Source: an uncultured Oscillospiraceae bacterium (GTDB lineage Bacteria; Bacillota; Clostridia; Oscillospirales; Oscillospiraceae). Taken from it: a stretch of 57,291 bases of DNA. The position numbers and the translations under genes are program-made. The notes below the pieces were generated by a model, which ran no database searches, was not told where the DNA came from, and saw nothing but the letters and a program-made list of their open reading frames with translations. Shown in pieces: positions 15,960 through 24,022 of this stretch (position 1 is the stretch's first letter; the number at the start of each line of letters is the position of its first letter). The stretch lies in assembly GCA_934591895.1 (NCBI GenBank), contig CAKTPP010000010.1:1-57291 (forward strand), written 5' to 3'.

Positions 15960-16819
15960 AGGCTTCTTTTCCTCCTGAAGTATCTCTCGACGAGCATGGC
16001 CGCGCCGTTGATGAGCAGCGTGAGGATCATCAGAATGGCGGCGATGGCGAAGGCCACGTCGAATTGTCCCTGTTCCTTGGCGTAGACGTACAGCGCGACG
16101 GTGAGCGTGGCGCCGGCACTGCTCAGCCCGTCAAAAAAGCCGTTGAGCGCGTGGGCAAAGCCCGCCGTGAACAGCAGCGCCGCCGACTCGCCGAGAATGC
16201 GCCCGGCGGACAGGATGCAGCCGGTGATGACGCCGTCCACGCAGCCGGGCAGCACCACGGTGCGGATGACGCGCCACTTGCCCGCGCCGAGACCGAACGC
16301 GCCCTCACGGTAGCTCTGCGGCACGGTCTTCAGGCTCTCCTGCGTGGTGCGCATGATGGTCGGCAGGTTCATGATGACGAGCGTGAGCGCACCCGCGAGC
16401 AGCGACGTCTTCATGTTCAGAAACTGGCAGAAAAACAGCATGCCCACAAGGCCGTAGATGATCGACGGGATACCGGAGAGCGTCTCGGCCGCGTATTCGA
16501 TGACGCCGATGACGCGGCGGTTCGTCGCGTACTCCGTCAGGTAGATGGCCGCTCCCACGCCGAGCGGCAGTACGATCAGCAGCGTCGCAATGACGATGTA
16601 GAGCGTGTTGAGCAGATCCGGCAGGATACCGATACGGTCCGACAGATAGCTCGGTGCGGTGGACAGCAGCGTCCACGACACGTTCGGCAGTCCCTTGACG
16701 AGCACATAGGCGATCAGAAACAGCACCAGCGCCGCCGTGACCGCAGCCGCCGCACCCATGAGGATGCGCATGGTGAGGATGTAGGCTCTGCGGCCGCCGG
16801 AAATGGCTTTCTTTTTCAT
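15956..16819 (-). CDS. pstA: Phosphate ABC transporter permease PstA
   Basis: 287 residues, six hydrophobic helices. The EAA-type cytoplasmic loop contains SYREGAFGLGAGKWRVIRTVVLPG, split by this description into SYREGAFGLGAGKW and the basic segment after it, which contacts PstB. The N-terminal tail is basic (KKKAISGGRR). It forms the phosphate channel with PstC, with 4-bp overlaps on both sides. Confidence 0.95.
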   Translation of the reverse strand: MKKKAISGGRRAYILTMRILMGAAAAVTAALVLFLIAYVLVKGLPNVSWTLLSTAPSYLSDRIGILPDLLNTLYIVIATLLIVLPLGVGAAIYLTEYATNRRVIGVIEYAAETLSGIPSIIYGLVGMLFFCQFLNMKTSLLAGALTLVIMNLPTIMRTTQESLKTVPQSYREGAFGLGAGKWRVIRTVVLPGCVDGVITGCILSAGRILGESAALLFTAGFAHALNGFFDGLSSAGATLTVALYVYAKEQGQFDVAFAIAAILMILTLLINGAAMLVERYFRRKRSL

Positions 16820-17691
16820 CCCTTGCCCTCCTTATTGCGCTTGAGGAAGAAGTTGAGCGTGGCGTTGATGAGCATGATGAACAAGAACAGCACCAGTGCG
16901 ATGGAAAACAGCGCCTGCCGCTGCAGACCGCCGGAATAGGACATTTCGCTCGCGACGGCGGTGGTCAGAAAGCGCACGCTCTGAAACAGGCCCGGCATGT
17001 TCGGCACGTTGCCGGACACCATCATGACGGCCATGGCCTCGCCGATGGCGCGGCCGACGCCGAGCACGACGGCGGCGGCGATGCCGCTCCTGGCCGCCGG
17101 AACGGAGACCTTGAAGTACGTCTCGATCGGCGTCGCGCCGAGCGCGAGCGACGCGTCCTCGTACTCGGGCGGCACGGCCTCGAGCGCCGTGACGGACACC
17201 TTGATGATCGACGGCAGGATCATGATCGCCAGCACGACGATGGCGGCGAGCAGGCTCGCGCCGTCGGCCAGATGAAACACCCTGCGGATGCCCGGCACGA
17301 GCACGAGCATACCCACGAGGCCGTAGACCACCGACGGGATGCCGGCAAGCAGGCTCACGGCCGCGGACATGACGCCGCGGATGCGCGGCGGGGCGACCTT
17401 CGCCAGATACACCGCCGTCAGAAAGCCGACCGGCACGCCGAGCACGATCGCGCCCGCGGTGCCGTATACACTTGTGAGAATGAACGGCAGGATGCCGTAG
17501 GACGGCTCCGCCGCCGTGGACGCCCACGTCTTGCCGAACAGGAACGGGATGAGCCCGATCTGCCGGATGGCGGGGATGCCGGAGACGATCAGGTACACGC
17601 TGATGAGCAGCACGCACCCGACGGTGATGAGGCCAAGGAGCAAGAACACGCCGTGCACGACCGTCTCCAGAGCTTGAGATTTCTTTTTCAT
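16816..17691 (-). CDS. pstC: Phosphate ABC transporter permease PstC
   Basis: 291 residues, six membrane helices and the conserved loop YEDASLALGATPIETYFK before the coupling helix. I chose the ATG at 17691, which follows AGAGGTG at normal spacing; an in-frame ATG 24 bp upstream has no such site. It is separated from pstS by 65 bp containing a hairpin. Confidence 0.94.
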   Translation of the reverse strand: MKKKSQALETVVHGVFLLLGLITVGCVLLISVYLIVSGIPAIRQIGLIPFLFGKTWASTAAEPSYGILPFILTSVYGTAGAIVLGVPVGFLTAVYLAKVAPPRIRGVMSAAVSLLAGIPSVVYGLVGMLVLVPGIRRVFHLADGASLLAAIVVLAIMILPSIIKVSVTALEAVPPEYEDASLALGATPIETYFKVSVPAARSGIAAAVVLGVGRAIGEAMAVMMVSGNVPNMPGLFQSVRFLTTAVASEMSYSGGLQRQALFSIALVLFLFIMLINATLNFFLKRNKEGKG

Positions 17692-17714
17692 ATCCAGCAC
17701 CTCTGTATATACCA

Positions 17715-17741
17715 AAGGCGGCCGGAAAAACCAGCCGCCTT
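17715..17741 (-). terminator. Intra-operon hairpin between pstS and pstC
   Basis: AAGGCGGC (17715-17722) and GCCGCCTT (17734-17741) form a stem after the pstS stop, without a clear U-tract on the minus strand. Such hairpins commonly protect or partly end the pstS message so that binding protein exceeds permease. Confidence 0.6.
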
Positions 17742-17756
17742 GCGCTTACCTGTGAC

Positions 17757-18584
17757 TCAGGCCACCGGAACTGCGCCCGCCGCGGAGATGATGGACGCGG
17801 CATCCGCAGAGGTCGCGAAGTCGAAGAACTTCTGCGCGGTCTCGCTCAGGGCAGTGCCCTCCTTCGTCACGAGGACGAACGGACGCTGGACAAGGTAGGT
17901 GCCGTCCTTGACGGTCGCCTCCGTCGGGGCCACACCGTTGACGGTCAGCGCCTTGACGCTGTCCTTGATGGCAGCCAGAGAGGCATAGCCGATCGCGTTC
18001 GGGTTCTGGGACACGGTGGTGATCACATCGCCCGTGGAGGTCAGCTCCTGACGGTACTGGCAAGCGTCCTTGGTCTCGGTGATGGACTCGAAGCCGTCGC
18101 GCGTGCCGCTGCCGGCCTCACGGCCGATGAGCACGATCTCGGCATCCTCGCCGCCGACGTCCTTCCAGTTGGTGATCTCGCCGGTGTAGATCTTGGCGAT
18201 CTGCTCAAGGCTCAGATCCTTGACCGGATTCTGGGGGTTGACGATGATGGCGATGCCGTCGAGCGCGACGATGGTCTCCTTCAGGCCGGAGGCCTTCTCG
18301 TCGTCCTTGAGCGCGCGGCTCGACAGGCCGATGTCGCAGCGGCCTTCGGAGACGGCCTGGATGCCGGAGCCGGAGCCGGTCGGGTTGTAGGTGAAGGTCG
18401 TGCCCTTGTTTGCCTCCATGAAGGATTCGCCGAGCGCGCCGATGACCTTTTCCATCGAGGTGGAACCGTCGGTCGCAACCGTGCCGCCGGTGGTCGTGCC
18501 GTTGTCATTCGCCTTCTGGCCGCAGCCCGCGAACAGCGAGAGCGCCATGACGGCAGCACACAAAACAGTGATGATCTTTTTCAA
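17757..18584 (-). CDS. pstS: Phosphate-binding lipoprotein PstS
   Basis: 275 residues. A signal peptide with lipobox LFAGC, then a periplasmic-binding-protein fold. Phosphate-contact motifs are visible: DGSTSMEKV near the start of the mature domain, NPTGSGSGI, LSSRAL, and GREAGSGTRDGFES. It captures phosphate outside the cell for PstCAB. It is the first gene of the seven-gene pst-pho operon and lies directly behind the Pho boxes. Confidence 0.95.
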   Translation of the reverse strand: MKKIITVLCAAVMALSLFAGCGQKANDNGTTTGGTVATDGSTSMEKVIGALGESFMEANKGTTFTYNPTGSGSGIQAVSEGRCDIGLSSRALKDDEKASGLKETIVALDGIAIIVNPQNPVKDLSLEQIAKIYTGEITNWKDVGGEDAEIVLIGREAGSGTRDGFESITETKDACQYRQELTSTGDVITTVSQNPNAIGYASLAAIKDSVKALTVNGVAPTEATVKDGTYLVQRPFVLVTKEGTALSETAQKFFDFATSADAASIISAAGAVPVA

Positions 18585-18661
18585 GATGAAGTGCTCCTTT
18601 CGAACTTCGATTTTGGTTTTTGGTTTTTTTGTTCCCTACGCTTCACAGGATACGCAGGGGA

Positions 18662-18709
18662 TGTAAAAACGAAAAGAGCGCTTATGTAAAATGCGTGTAA
18701 AATTGTAAA
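18662..18709 (-). promoter_or_regulatory. Pho boxes upstream of pstS
   Basis: On the minus strand TTTACA occurs at plus-strand positions 18662-18667, 18685-18690, 18696-18701 and 18704-18709, with start-to-start distances of 23, 11 and 8. Repeated TTTACA/TT[AT]ACA at about 11-bp intervals is the Firmicutes PhoP-box pattern. A TATCCT element (18652-18647) could be the -10. The rest of the 332-bp pstS/importer intergenic region shows only an isolated TATACT (18860-18865) before the importer genes. Confidence 0.75.
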
Positions 18710-18916
18710 ATGCCGCGATCGGCTGCGCGTTTTCCGCCTGTTTTCAGGCTGCTGGTTGAAAAACAGACGTTTTCGGAGTGACTGTCAGCAAAATTGCCGT
18801 GAAAAATCTGCACACATTTTCATCCCCTGCGGGGGGTTACGGTTTCGGCCGCCATCCGTTATACTAATGACAATGCTCCGAAACGGAGAAACACAGGAAG
18901 AGAGGATATACTCACT

Positions 18917-20008
18917 ATGCGAAACCGAAGATGGATCTGCCTGCTGCTGGCAGTGCTGATGGCGCTGGCCTGCGCGGCCTGCGGCACAAAGACGAACAAC
19001 GGCGCCTCCGGCGACGTGCGCACGCTCACCGACGGCAAAAACCGCACCGTGGAAGTCCCCAAGCAGGTGGAGCGCGTCGTGTGCGTCGGCGTCGGCGCGC
19101 TGCGCTACAGCTGCTATGTCGGCGCGGCTGACCGTGCCGTCGGCGTGGAGGATTACGAGACCAAGGCCGGCATGAGCCGCCTGTATAACTATGTGAACTT
19201 CGACAAGTTCAAGGATCTGCCCGTCACCGGCACGAACGGTGAGCCGTATGTGGAGCAGATCATCGACGTCGCGCCGCAGGTCATCGTCATGAGCGCCTAC
19301 GCCTCGTGCGACGCGGACGAGCTGAGCGCGAAGACCGGCATCCCGGTCTTTGTCGTGCCCGGCAGCGACACCACGCTCGACGACGCCGCCTATGAGACCA
19401 TCCGCCTGCTCGGCGAGCTCTACGGTCTCGAGACGCGCGCACAGGAGCTGACCAAGTACCTCAAGAGCATCCAGACCGACCTCGACGCGCGCACGGCCGA
19501 GATCGCGGACGACCAGAAGCCGTCCGTCTACGTCGGCGGCGTGTCCTTCAAGGGACAGCACGGCTTTGAGGGCACGGAGGCCGGCTATGGCCCGTTTGCG
19601 CTCATCCACGCCAAAAACCTCGCCGACACGACCGGTCAGACCGGCGCGTTCAACATCGACACCGAGCAGGTGCTCGCGTGGGATCCGGACGTCATTTTCC
19701 TCGACTTCAACGGCATGAGCCTCATCAACGAGGACTATCAGGCGCACCCGGAATTCTATCAGAGCCTGAGCGCCGTGCGCAGCGGCAAGGTCTACTCGCA
19801 GATCTCGTTCCGCTCCTGCGCCTCCAACCTTGAGACGGCGCTGGCCGATGCCTACTATGCCGCCTGCATGCTGTATCCGGAGCAGTTTGCAGACATCGAC
19901 CCCGAGGTCAAGGCCGGTGAGATCTTCACGGAGCTGCTCGGCTCGAACCCCTATCCCGATCTGAAGGAGGCCGGGTATGCATTCCGCGCCATCACCCTCG
20001 GCGAATAA
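18917..20008 (+). CDS. FecB/BtuF-type ABC transporter substrate-binding lipoprotein
   Basis: 363 residues with a signal peptide ending in the lipobox ACAAC, then a class III binding protein: two lobes joined by a rigid helix. It begins DGKNRTVEVPKQVERVV, the usual iron-siderophore/cobalamin/molybdate binding-protein opening, and contains GVSFKGQHGFEGTEAGYGPF. That stretch recalls the subgroup that includes MolA, a FecB-like molybdate/tungstate binder. With FmdE downstream, Mo or W oxyanion is my preferred substrate over siderophore or corrinoid. The ATG at 18917 follows GAAGAGAGG. Confidence 0.8.
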   Translation: MRNRRWICLLLAVLMALACAACGTKTNNGASGDVRTLTDGKNRTVEVPKQVERVVCVGVGALRYSCYVGAADRAVGVEDYETKAGMSRLYNYVNFDKFKDLPVTGTNGEPYVEQIIDVAPQVIVMSAYASCDADELSAKTGIPVFVVPGSDTTLDDAAYETIRLLGELYGLETRAQELTKYLKSIQTDLDARTAEIADDQKPSVYVGGVSFKGQHGFEGTEAGYGPFALIHAKNLADTTGQTGAFNIDTEQVLAWDPDVIFLDFNGMSLINEDYQAHPEFYQSLSAVRSGKVYSQISFRSCASNLETALADAYYAACMLYPEQFADIDPEVKAGEIFTELLGSNPYPDLKEAGYAFRAITLGE

Positions 20009-21032
20009 GCCGCAGATCTCCGACTACAGCCGCATCCGCGCCAGAAGCATCCGCTTTCTGATCCTTCTGGCGGCGGTGCTGGCGCTGGCGTTCTTTCTGT
20101 CACTGCGCGCCGGGTCGTACAGCACGCCCGCAGCCGAGCTCATCCGGGGCATTTTCGGCCGCGCGGCGGACAATAAGATCAACCTCGTCATCCGCAACAA
20201 CCGCCTGCCACGCATCTGCACCGCCATGGTCTCCGGCGCGGGGCTCGGGCTCGCCGGCTGCATTCTGCAGGCCGTGCTGCGCAACCCCCTCGCCTCGGCC
20301 TCCACGCTCGGCGTGTCGCAGGGCGCGACGTTCGGCGCAGCCGTCGCCATCATCGGCCTCGGCCTGACGCACACCGGCAGCTGGGCCATCCCGCTGTGCT
20401 CGTTTCTGGGCTCGCTGCTCGTCGCCGCCGTCATTCTCGGCCTGAGCCAGTTCAAGCAGATCTCCTCGGAGGGCATCGTGCTCGCGGGCGTCGCCATCAG
20501 CTCCATGCTGACCGGCGCGACCACGCTGCTGCAATACTTCGCCGATGAGGTCGCGCTCTCGTCGCTCGTGTTCTGGACCTTCGGCGACCTCGGCAGCACG
20601 AGCTGGCAGTCCCTGCGCGGCATGGCACTGGCCGTGCTGCTGCTGATCGTCTACTGCTATCTGCACCGCTGGGACTACAACGCCCTGCTCTCCGGCGAGG
20701 AGACGGCGCTGAGTCTCGGCATTAACGTCCGGCAGCTGACGCTGACAAACGTCGTGCTCACGTGTCTGGTCTGCTCGATCATCGTGTCGAACGTCGGCCT
20801 CATCAACTTCATCGGTCTGGTCGCGCCGCACATCGTGCGCATGGTTGTCGGCAACAACTACATCTATCTCATCCCCGGCTCCGTGCTTGCGGGCGCGGCG
20901 CTGCTGCTGCTGAGCGATCTGGTCGCGCGCGTGGTCATCATGCCCGTCATTCTGCCGATCGGCGCGCTGACGGCGTTCCTCGGCGGTCCGCTGTTTTTGT
21001 ATCTGCTGTTCAAGGGGAGGCGCCAGACATGA
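19977..21032 (+). CDS. FecCD-family ABC transporter permease
   Basis: 351 residues, about ten membrane helices. FecCD motifs include RLPRICTAMVSGAGLGLAG near residue 75, NPLASASTLGVSQGA, and NVGLINFIGLVAPHIVRM. The start ATG at 19977 lies inside the end of the binding-protein gene (about 32-bp overlap) with AAGGAGG 6 bp upstream, so translation is coupled. A single permease implies a homodimeric channel. It overlaps the ATPase gene by ATGA. Confidence 0.9.
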   Translation: MHSAPSPSANKPQISDYSRIRARSIRFLILLAAVLALAFFLSLRAGSYSTPAAELIRGIFGRAADNKINLVIRNNRLPRICTAMVSGAGLGLAGCILQAVLRNPLASASTLGVSQGATFGAAVAIIGLGLTHTGSWAIPLCSFLGSLLVAAVILGLSQFKQISSEGIVLAGVAISSMLTGATTLLQYFADEVALSSLVFWTFGDLGSTSWQSLRGMALAVLLLIVYCYLHRWDYNALLSGEETALSLGINVRQLTLTNVVLTCLVCSIIVSNVGLINFIGLVAPHIVRMVVGNNYIYLIPGSVLAGAALLLLSDLVARVVIMPVILPIGALTAFLGGPLFLYLLFKGRRQT

Positions 21033-21805
21033 TCCAGGTCGACCACCTCTGTTATCACTACAAGGGCGGACGCCCGATCCTGCGCGACGTGAGCTTTGAG
21101 CTGGACAGCGGCCGGTTTCTGGCCGTGCTCGGCAACAACGGCGTCGGAAAGAGCACGCTGCTCAAGTGCATCAACCGCATCCTCACGGCCGACAGCGGCA
21201 GCTGCCGCGTCGACGGCGAGGATCTGCTCACGCTCCCGCACCGGGAGATCGCAAAGCGCGTGGCCTTCGTCGCGCAGCACGTGCCCGACACGCAGATGAC
21301 CGTGCACGACATGGTCATGCTCGGCCGCCGCCCCTACATGACATGGGGCGTGACGGAGCACGACCATCACGTCGTGCACGACGCGATGCGCTATCTGAAT
21401 CTGGAGGATATGCGCGGCCGGTTTCTCAACCGGCTCTCCGGCGGCGAGCGGCAGAAGGTCATGCTCGCCCGCGCGCTGGCGCAGGAGCCGAAGCTCCTGC
21501 TGCTCGACGAACCGACCAGCAGCCTCGACATCCGCAACCAGTATCAGGTGCTGCAGATCACGCGCGACCTCTGCCGCGAGCAGGATCTCACGGCGATGAT
21601 CGTCATCCACGACCTGAATCTTGCCCTGCGCTTTTGCGACCGCTTTTTGCTGCTGCGCGAGGGCGAGGTGTACCGCTACGGCGGCGCGGAGATCTTCGAC
21701 GCCGACGCGCTGCGCGATGTCTACGGTGTCAGGGGCAGCATCGTGCAGGTGCGGGGTCAGTCGCTCGTGCTCATTGACGATGAAGAAAAGGAGAAAACAA
21801 CATGA
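21029..21805 (+). CDS. FepC/BtuD-type ABC transporter ATPase
   Basis: 258 residues. Walker A GNNGVGKST, signature LSGGERQK, Walker B LLLLDEPTSSLD, switch histidine in IVIHDLNLA. It belongs to the iron-siderophore/cobalamin/MolC group of importer ATPases. ATGA overlap with the permease gene upstream and a 4-bp overlap with the FmdE gene downstream tie all four genes into one transcript. Confidence 0.93.
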   Translation: MIQVDHLCYHYKGGRPILRDVSFELDSGRFLAVLGNNGVGKSTLLKCINRILTADSGSCRVDGEDLLTLPHREIAKRVAFVAQHVPDTQMTVHDMVMLGRRPYMTWGVTEHDHHVVHDAMRYLNLEDMRGRFLNRLSGGERQKVMLARALAQEPKLLLLDEPTSSLDIRNQYQVLQITRDLCREQDLTAMIVIHDLNLALRFCDRFLLLREGEVYRYGGAEIFDADALRDVYGVRGSIVQVRGQSLVLIDDEEKEKTT

Positions 21806-22323
21806 CCAATTGGGAAAAATGCGTCGCCTTTCACGGCCACGCCTGCGGCGGCCTGACGATCGGCTACAAGGCCGCGTGCTACGCCGCCGAGCTGCTGGAG
21901 CTGGACTTCTCCGGCGATGAGCAGCTCGTGTGCATCTCGGAAAACGACGCCTGCGGCGTCGACGCCATTCAGGCGCTGCTCGGCTGCAGCGTCGGCAAGG
22001 GCAACCTGCTGTTCCATATGCGCGGCAAGCAGGCGTTTTCGTTTTACAACCGCACCACGGGCAAGTCCGTGCGTCTGGTGCTGCGCGACCGTCCGGAGGG
22101 GATGACGCGCGAGGAATCGTTCGACTACCTTCAGGCGCGGGAGCCGGCCGACCTGTTCGACGTCAAGCCCGCGGCCATCGCGCTGCCGGAAAAGGCGAAG
22201 CTCTTCGACTCCTACCGCTGCGCGTGCTGCGGCGAGACGGCCGGTGCCAACTGGATCCGTCTGGTCGGCGGGCAGACGCTCTGCCTCGACTGCGCCGGAG
22301 ACTACGACCGCTTCGACGTCTGA
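21802..22323 (+). CDS. FmdE-family protein with C-terminal zinc finger
   Basis: 173 residues. The N-terminal FmdE domain (about 1-120) carries the hallmark FHGHACGGLTIGYKA with a likely metal-binding H/C pair, and ENDACGVDAIQALLGC. Residues about 138-173 form a zinc-ribbon-like tail with CACCGE and CLDC. FmdE was named from the molybdenum formylmethanofuran dehydrogenase operon, though FmdE itself is not a catalytic subunit. No formylmethanofuran dehydrogenase is present here. Coupling by a 4-bp overlap to a FecBCD-type importer suggests a role in handling the imported metal or oxyanion. Confidence 0.85.
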   Translation: MTNWEKCVAFHGHACGGLTIGYKAACYAAELLELDFSGDEQLVCISENDACGVDAIQALLGCSVGKGNLLFHMRGKQAFSFYNRTTGKSVRLVLRDRPEGMTREESFDYLQAREPADLFDVKPAAIALPEKAKLFDSYRCACCGETAGANWIRLVGGQTLCLDCAGDYDRFDV

Positions 22324-22334
22324 CAGCAACAAAA

Positions 22335-22365
22335 AACTCCGGCTTCCAGAACGGAAGCCGGAGTT
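22335..22365 (-). terminator. Terminator shared by FmdE gene and repeat copy B
   Basis: AACTCCGGCTTCC (22335-22347) and GGAAGCCGGAGTT (22353-22365) form a 13-bp stem. The run of A before it means a good U-tract only on the minus strand, the direction in which repeat B is read after the methyltransferase gene. Confidence 0.8.
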
Positions 22366-22558
22366 CAGTTTATCCAAAACCTCGTAGAGTTTCGCCGCCG
22401 GAGCGGCGAAAGAAAGTGGATCATTTTCTCCGGCGACATGTGCGTCGGAAAAAACACTTCTCTGGCTGCAAGTGTGGAATTTGTGCGCCGTGGACGCACA
22501 AATTATGCGCGCAGCAGACTGCAGCCTCTTTGTCAAAAAGTAACACTTTTTGACAGCC
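22366..22558 (-). repeat. Dispersed four-hairpin element, copy B
   Basis: The reverse complement of this stretch aligns with copy A (5393-5590) almost end to end. H1 is TGTCAAAAAGT/ACTTTTTGACA at 22531-22555, H4 TTTCGCCGC/GCGGCGAAA at 22390-22411. H2 has changed from the copy A sequence (GCGTCCACGGCGC versus GCGCCGGCGGCGC), leaving part of the stem pairable. The conserved CTACGAGGTTTTGGAT follows H4. It begins at the stop codon of the methyltransferase gene, reads in the same sense, and ends in a terminator. Confidence 0.85.
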
Positions 22559-23380
22559 TCAGCCGCGCAGCAGCGCGAGCTGATAAAACGCGACGGCGCT
22601 CGCCGCGGCGACATTGAGCGAGTCGACCCCGTGTGTCATGGGGATGCGCACGGTATAATCGCACGCGGCGATCGTGCTGCCGGCCAGCCCGTCACCCTCC
22701 GTGCCGAGTACGATGGCAAGGCGCGGCAGGGCGCGCAGGCGCGCATCGTCAATGCGCAGCGAATCGTCACGCAGCGCCATGGCCGCCGTGCGGAAGCCGA
22801 GCGTGTGCAGCGTCTGCTGCCAGTCGGTGTCCGCGGGCAGATACGTCCACGGCACCTGAAAGACCGTGCCCATGCTCACGCGCACGGCGCGGCGGTAGAG
22901 CGGGTCGCTGCCCGCCGACGTGAGCAGCACGGCATCGACGCCGAGCGCCGCCGCCGAGCGGAAGATCGCGCCGATGTTCGTCGGGTTCATCACATTTTCC
23001 AGCACAGCCACGCGCGCGGCGTTCGCGCACAGGCCGGCGGCGTCCGGCAGCGCCGGGCGGCGCATGGCGCAGAGCATGCCGCGCGTGAGATGAAAGCCCG
23101 TCAGCTGCGTGAGCACCTCGAGCTCGGCCGCGTAGACCGGGATATCGTCCGGGCAGCGCGCAAGGAGCTCCCCCGCCTTCCCTTCTATGTGGCGGCGCTC
23201 CATCAGAAACGACACCGGCTCGCACCCCGCATCGAGCGCGCGGCCGATCACGAGCGGGCTCTCGGCGATGAAGAGGGCATTTGCCGGGTCGGCGCGGCTG
23301 ACGAGCTGGTTTTCCGTCAGGCGGGCGTACACGTCCAGCTCCGGCGCGGAGAAGTCCGTGATGTCATAGATCTTTGCCAT
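22559..23380 (-). CDS. SpoU/TrmH-family RNA 2'-O-methyltransferase
   Basis: 273 residues. An N-terminal RNA-binding domain (about 1-105) and a C-terminal SPOUT knot domain with all three motifs: NPTNIGAIFRSAAALG, LGTEGDGL and IPMTHGVDSLNVAAASAVAF, which form the AdoMet pocket and the catalytic arginine site. It methylates a ribose in rRNA or tRNA; the exact nucleotide cannot be told from sequence. Its stop codon abuts repeat copy B. Confidence 0.88.
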   Translation of the reverse strand: MAKIYDITDFSAPELDVYARLTENQLVSRADPANALFIAESPLVIGRALDAGCEPVSFLMERRHIEGKAGELLARCPDDIPVYAAELEVLTQLTGFHLTRGMLCAMRRPALPDAAGLCANAARVAVLENVMNPTNIGAIFRSAAALGVDAVLLTSAGSDPLYRRAVRVSMGTVFQVPWTYLPADTDWQQTLHTLGFRTAAMALRDDSLRIDDARLRALPRLAIVLGTEGDGLAGSTIAACDYTVRIPMTHGVDSLNVAAASAVAFYQLALLRG

Positions 23381-23507
23381 AGCTGCATCTCTCTTTTCGA
23401 TAAGGTCAGTTCATTATACCTGATTTTTCACGCGCACGCCACTGTATTTTCCGCACCGGTGTATGCGCGCACGCGCACACGGGCATACTGCCTGTGAGGT
23501 GATTGGA

Positions 23508-23960
23508 ATGCAACCAACGCAAAAAGAAGCCGGCCTGCTCAAGGATCTCAAGGACCAGGAGCAGCTGTGCGTGGACAAATACCGCCGCCACGCCGCCATC
23601 GCCAACGACCCGCAGCTCAAAAACCTGTTTGAACAGCTTGCTCAGGTCGAGCAGCAGCATCTCGACGCGATCGCGCAGATGATGCAGGGCACGGTCTGCA
23701 GACCCGCGGACTCCGCGACCGTGCCGAGCGCGTTCACGGCCGCGTACAGCAGCGCAGACTCGCCGCAAAAACAAAACGACTGCTACCTCTGCTCGGACGT
23801 GCTCACGATGGAAAAGCACGCCTCGCACCTGTACGACACGTGCGTGTTCGAATTTCGTGACGCCGACGCGCGCAGCGTGCTCAACGACATTCAGGCGCAG
23901 GAGCAGCACCACGGCAAGGTCATCTATGACTACATGGCCGCAAACGCCATGTACGCCTGA
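23508..23960 (+). CDS. CotF-like spore coat protein
   Basis: 150 residues, four-helix ferritin-like fold of the CotF/COG5577 type. Helix 1 contains LLKDLKDQEQLCVDKYRRHA; later helices carry QVEQQHLDAIAQMM and IQAQEQHHGKVIYDYM. A central Gln/Cys-containing linker (QKQNDCYLCSDVL) is also typical. Such proteins are in or under the spore coat and support the inference of a spore-former. I chose ATG 23508 (GAGGTG 8 bp upstream) over the earlier in-frame ATG at 23463, whose leader is Arg/His-rich and unlike the family. Confidence 0.75.
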   Translation: MQPTQKEAGLLKDLKDQEQLCVDKYRRHAAIANDPQLKNLFEQLAQVEQQHLDAIAQMMQGTVCRPADSATVPSAFTAAYSSADSPQKQNDCYLCSDVLTMEKHASHLYDTCVFEFRDADARSVLNDIQAQEQHHGKVIYDYMAANAMYA

Positions 23961-23977
23961 CATCATCCGCGCAAAAA

Positions 23978-24005
23978 CGGCGCCCCCGAACCATCGGGGG
24001 CGCCG
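23978..24005. terminator. Terminator between cotF-like gene and aromatic operon
   Basis: CGGCGCCCCCGA (23978-23989) and TCGGGGGCGCCG (23994-24005) form a perfect 12-bp stem with loop ACCA. On the minus strand it ends the aromatic operon. Confidence 0.8.
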
Positions 24006-24022
24006 CTTTCTGTCTGCGGAGA

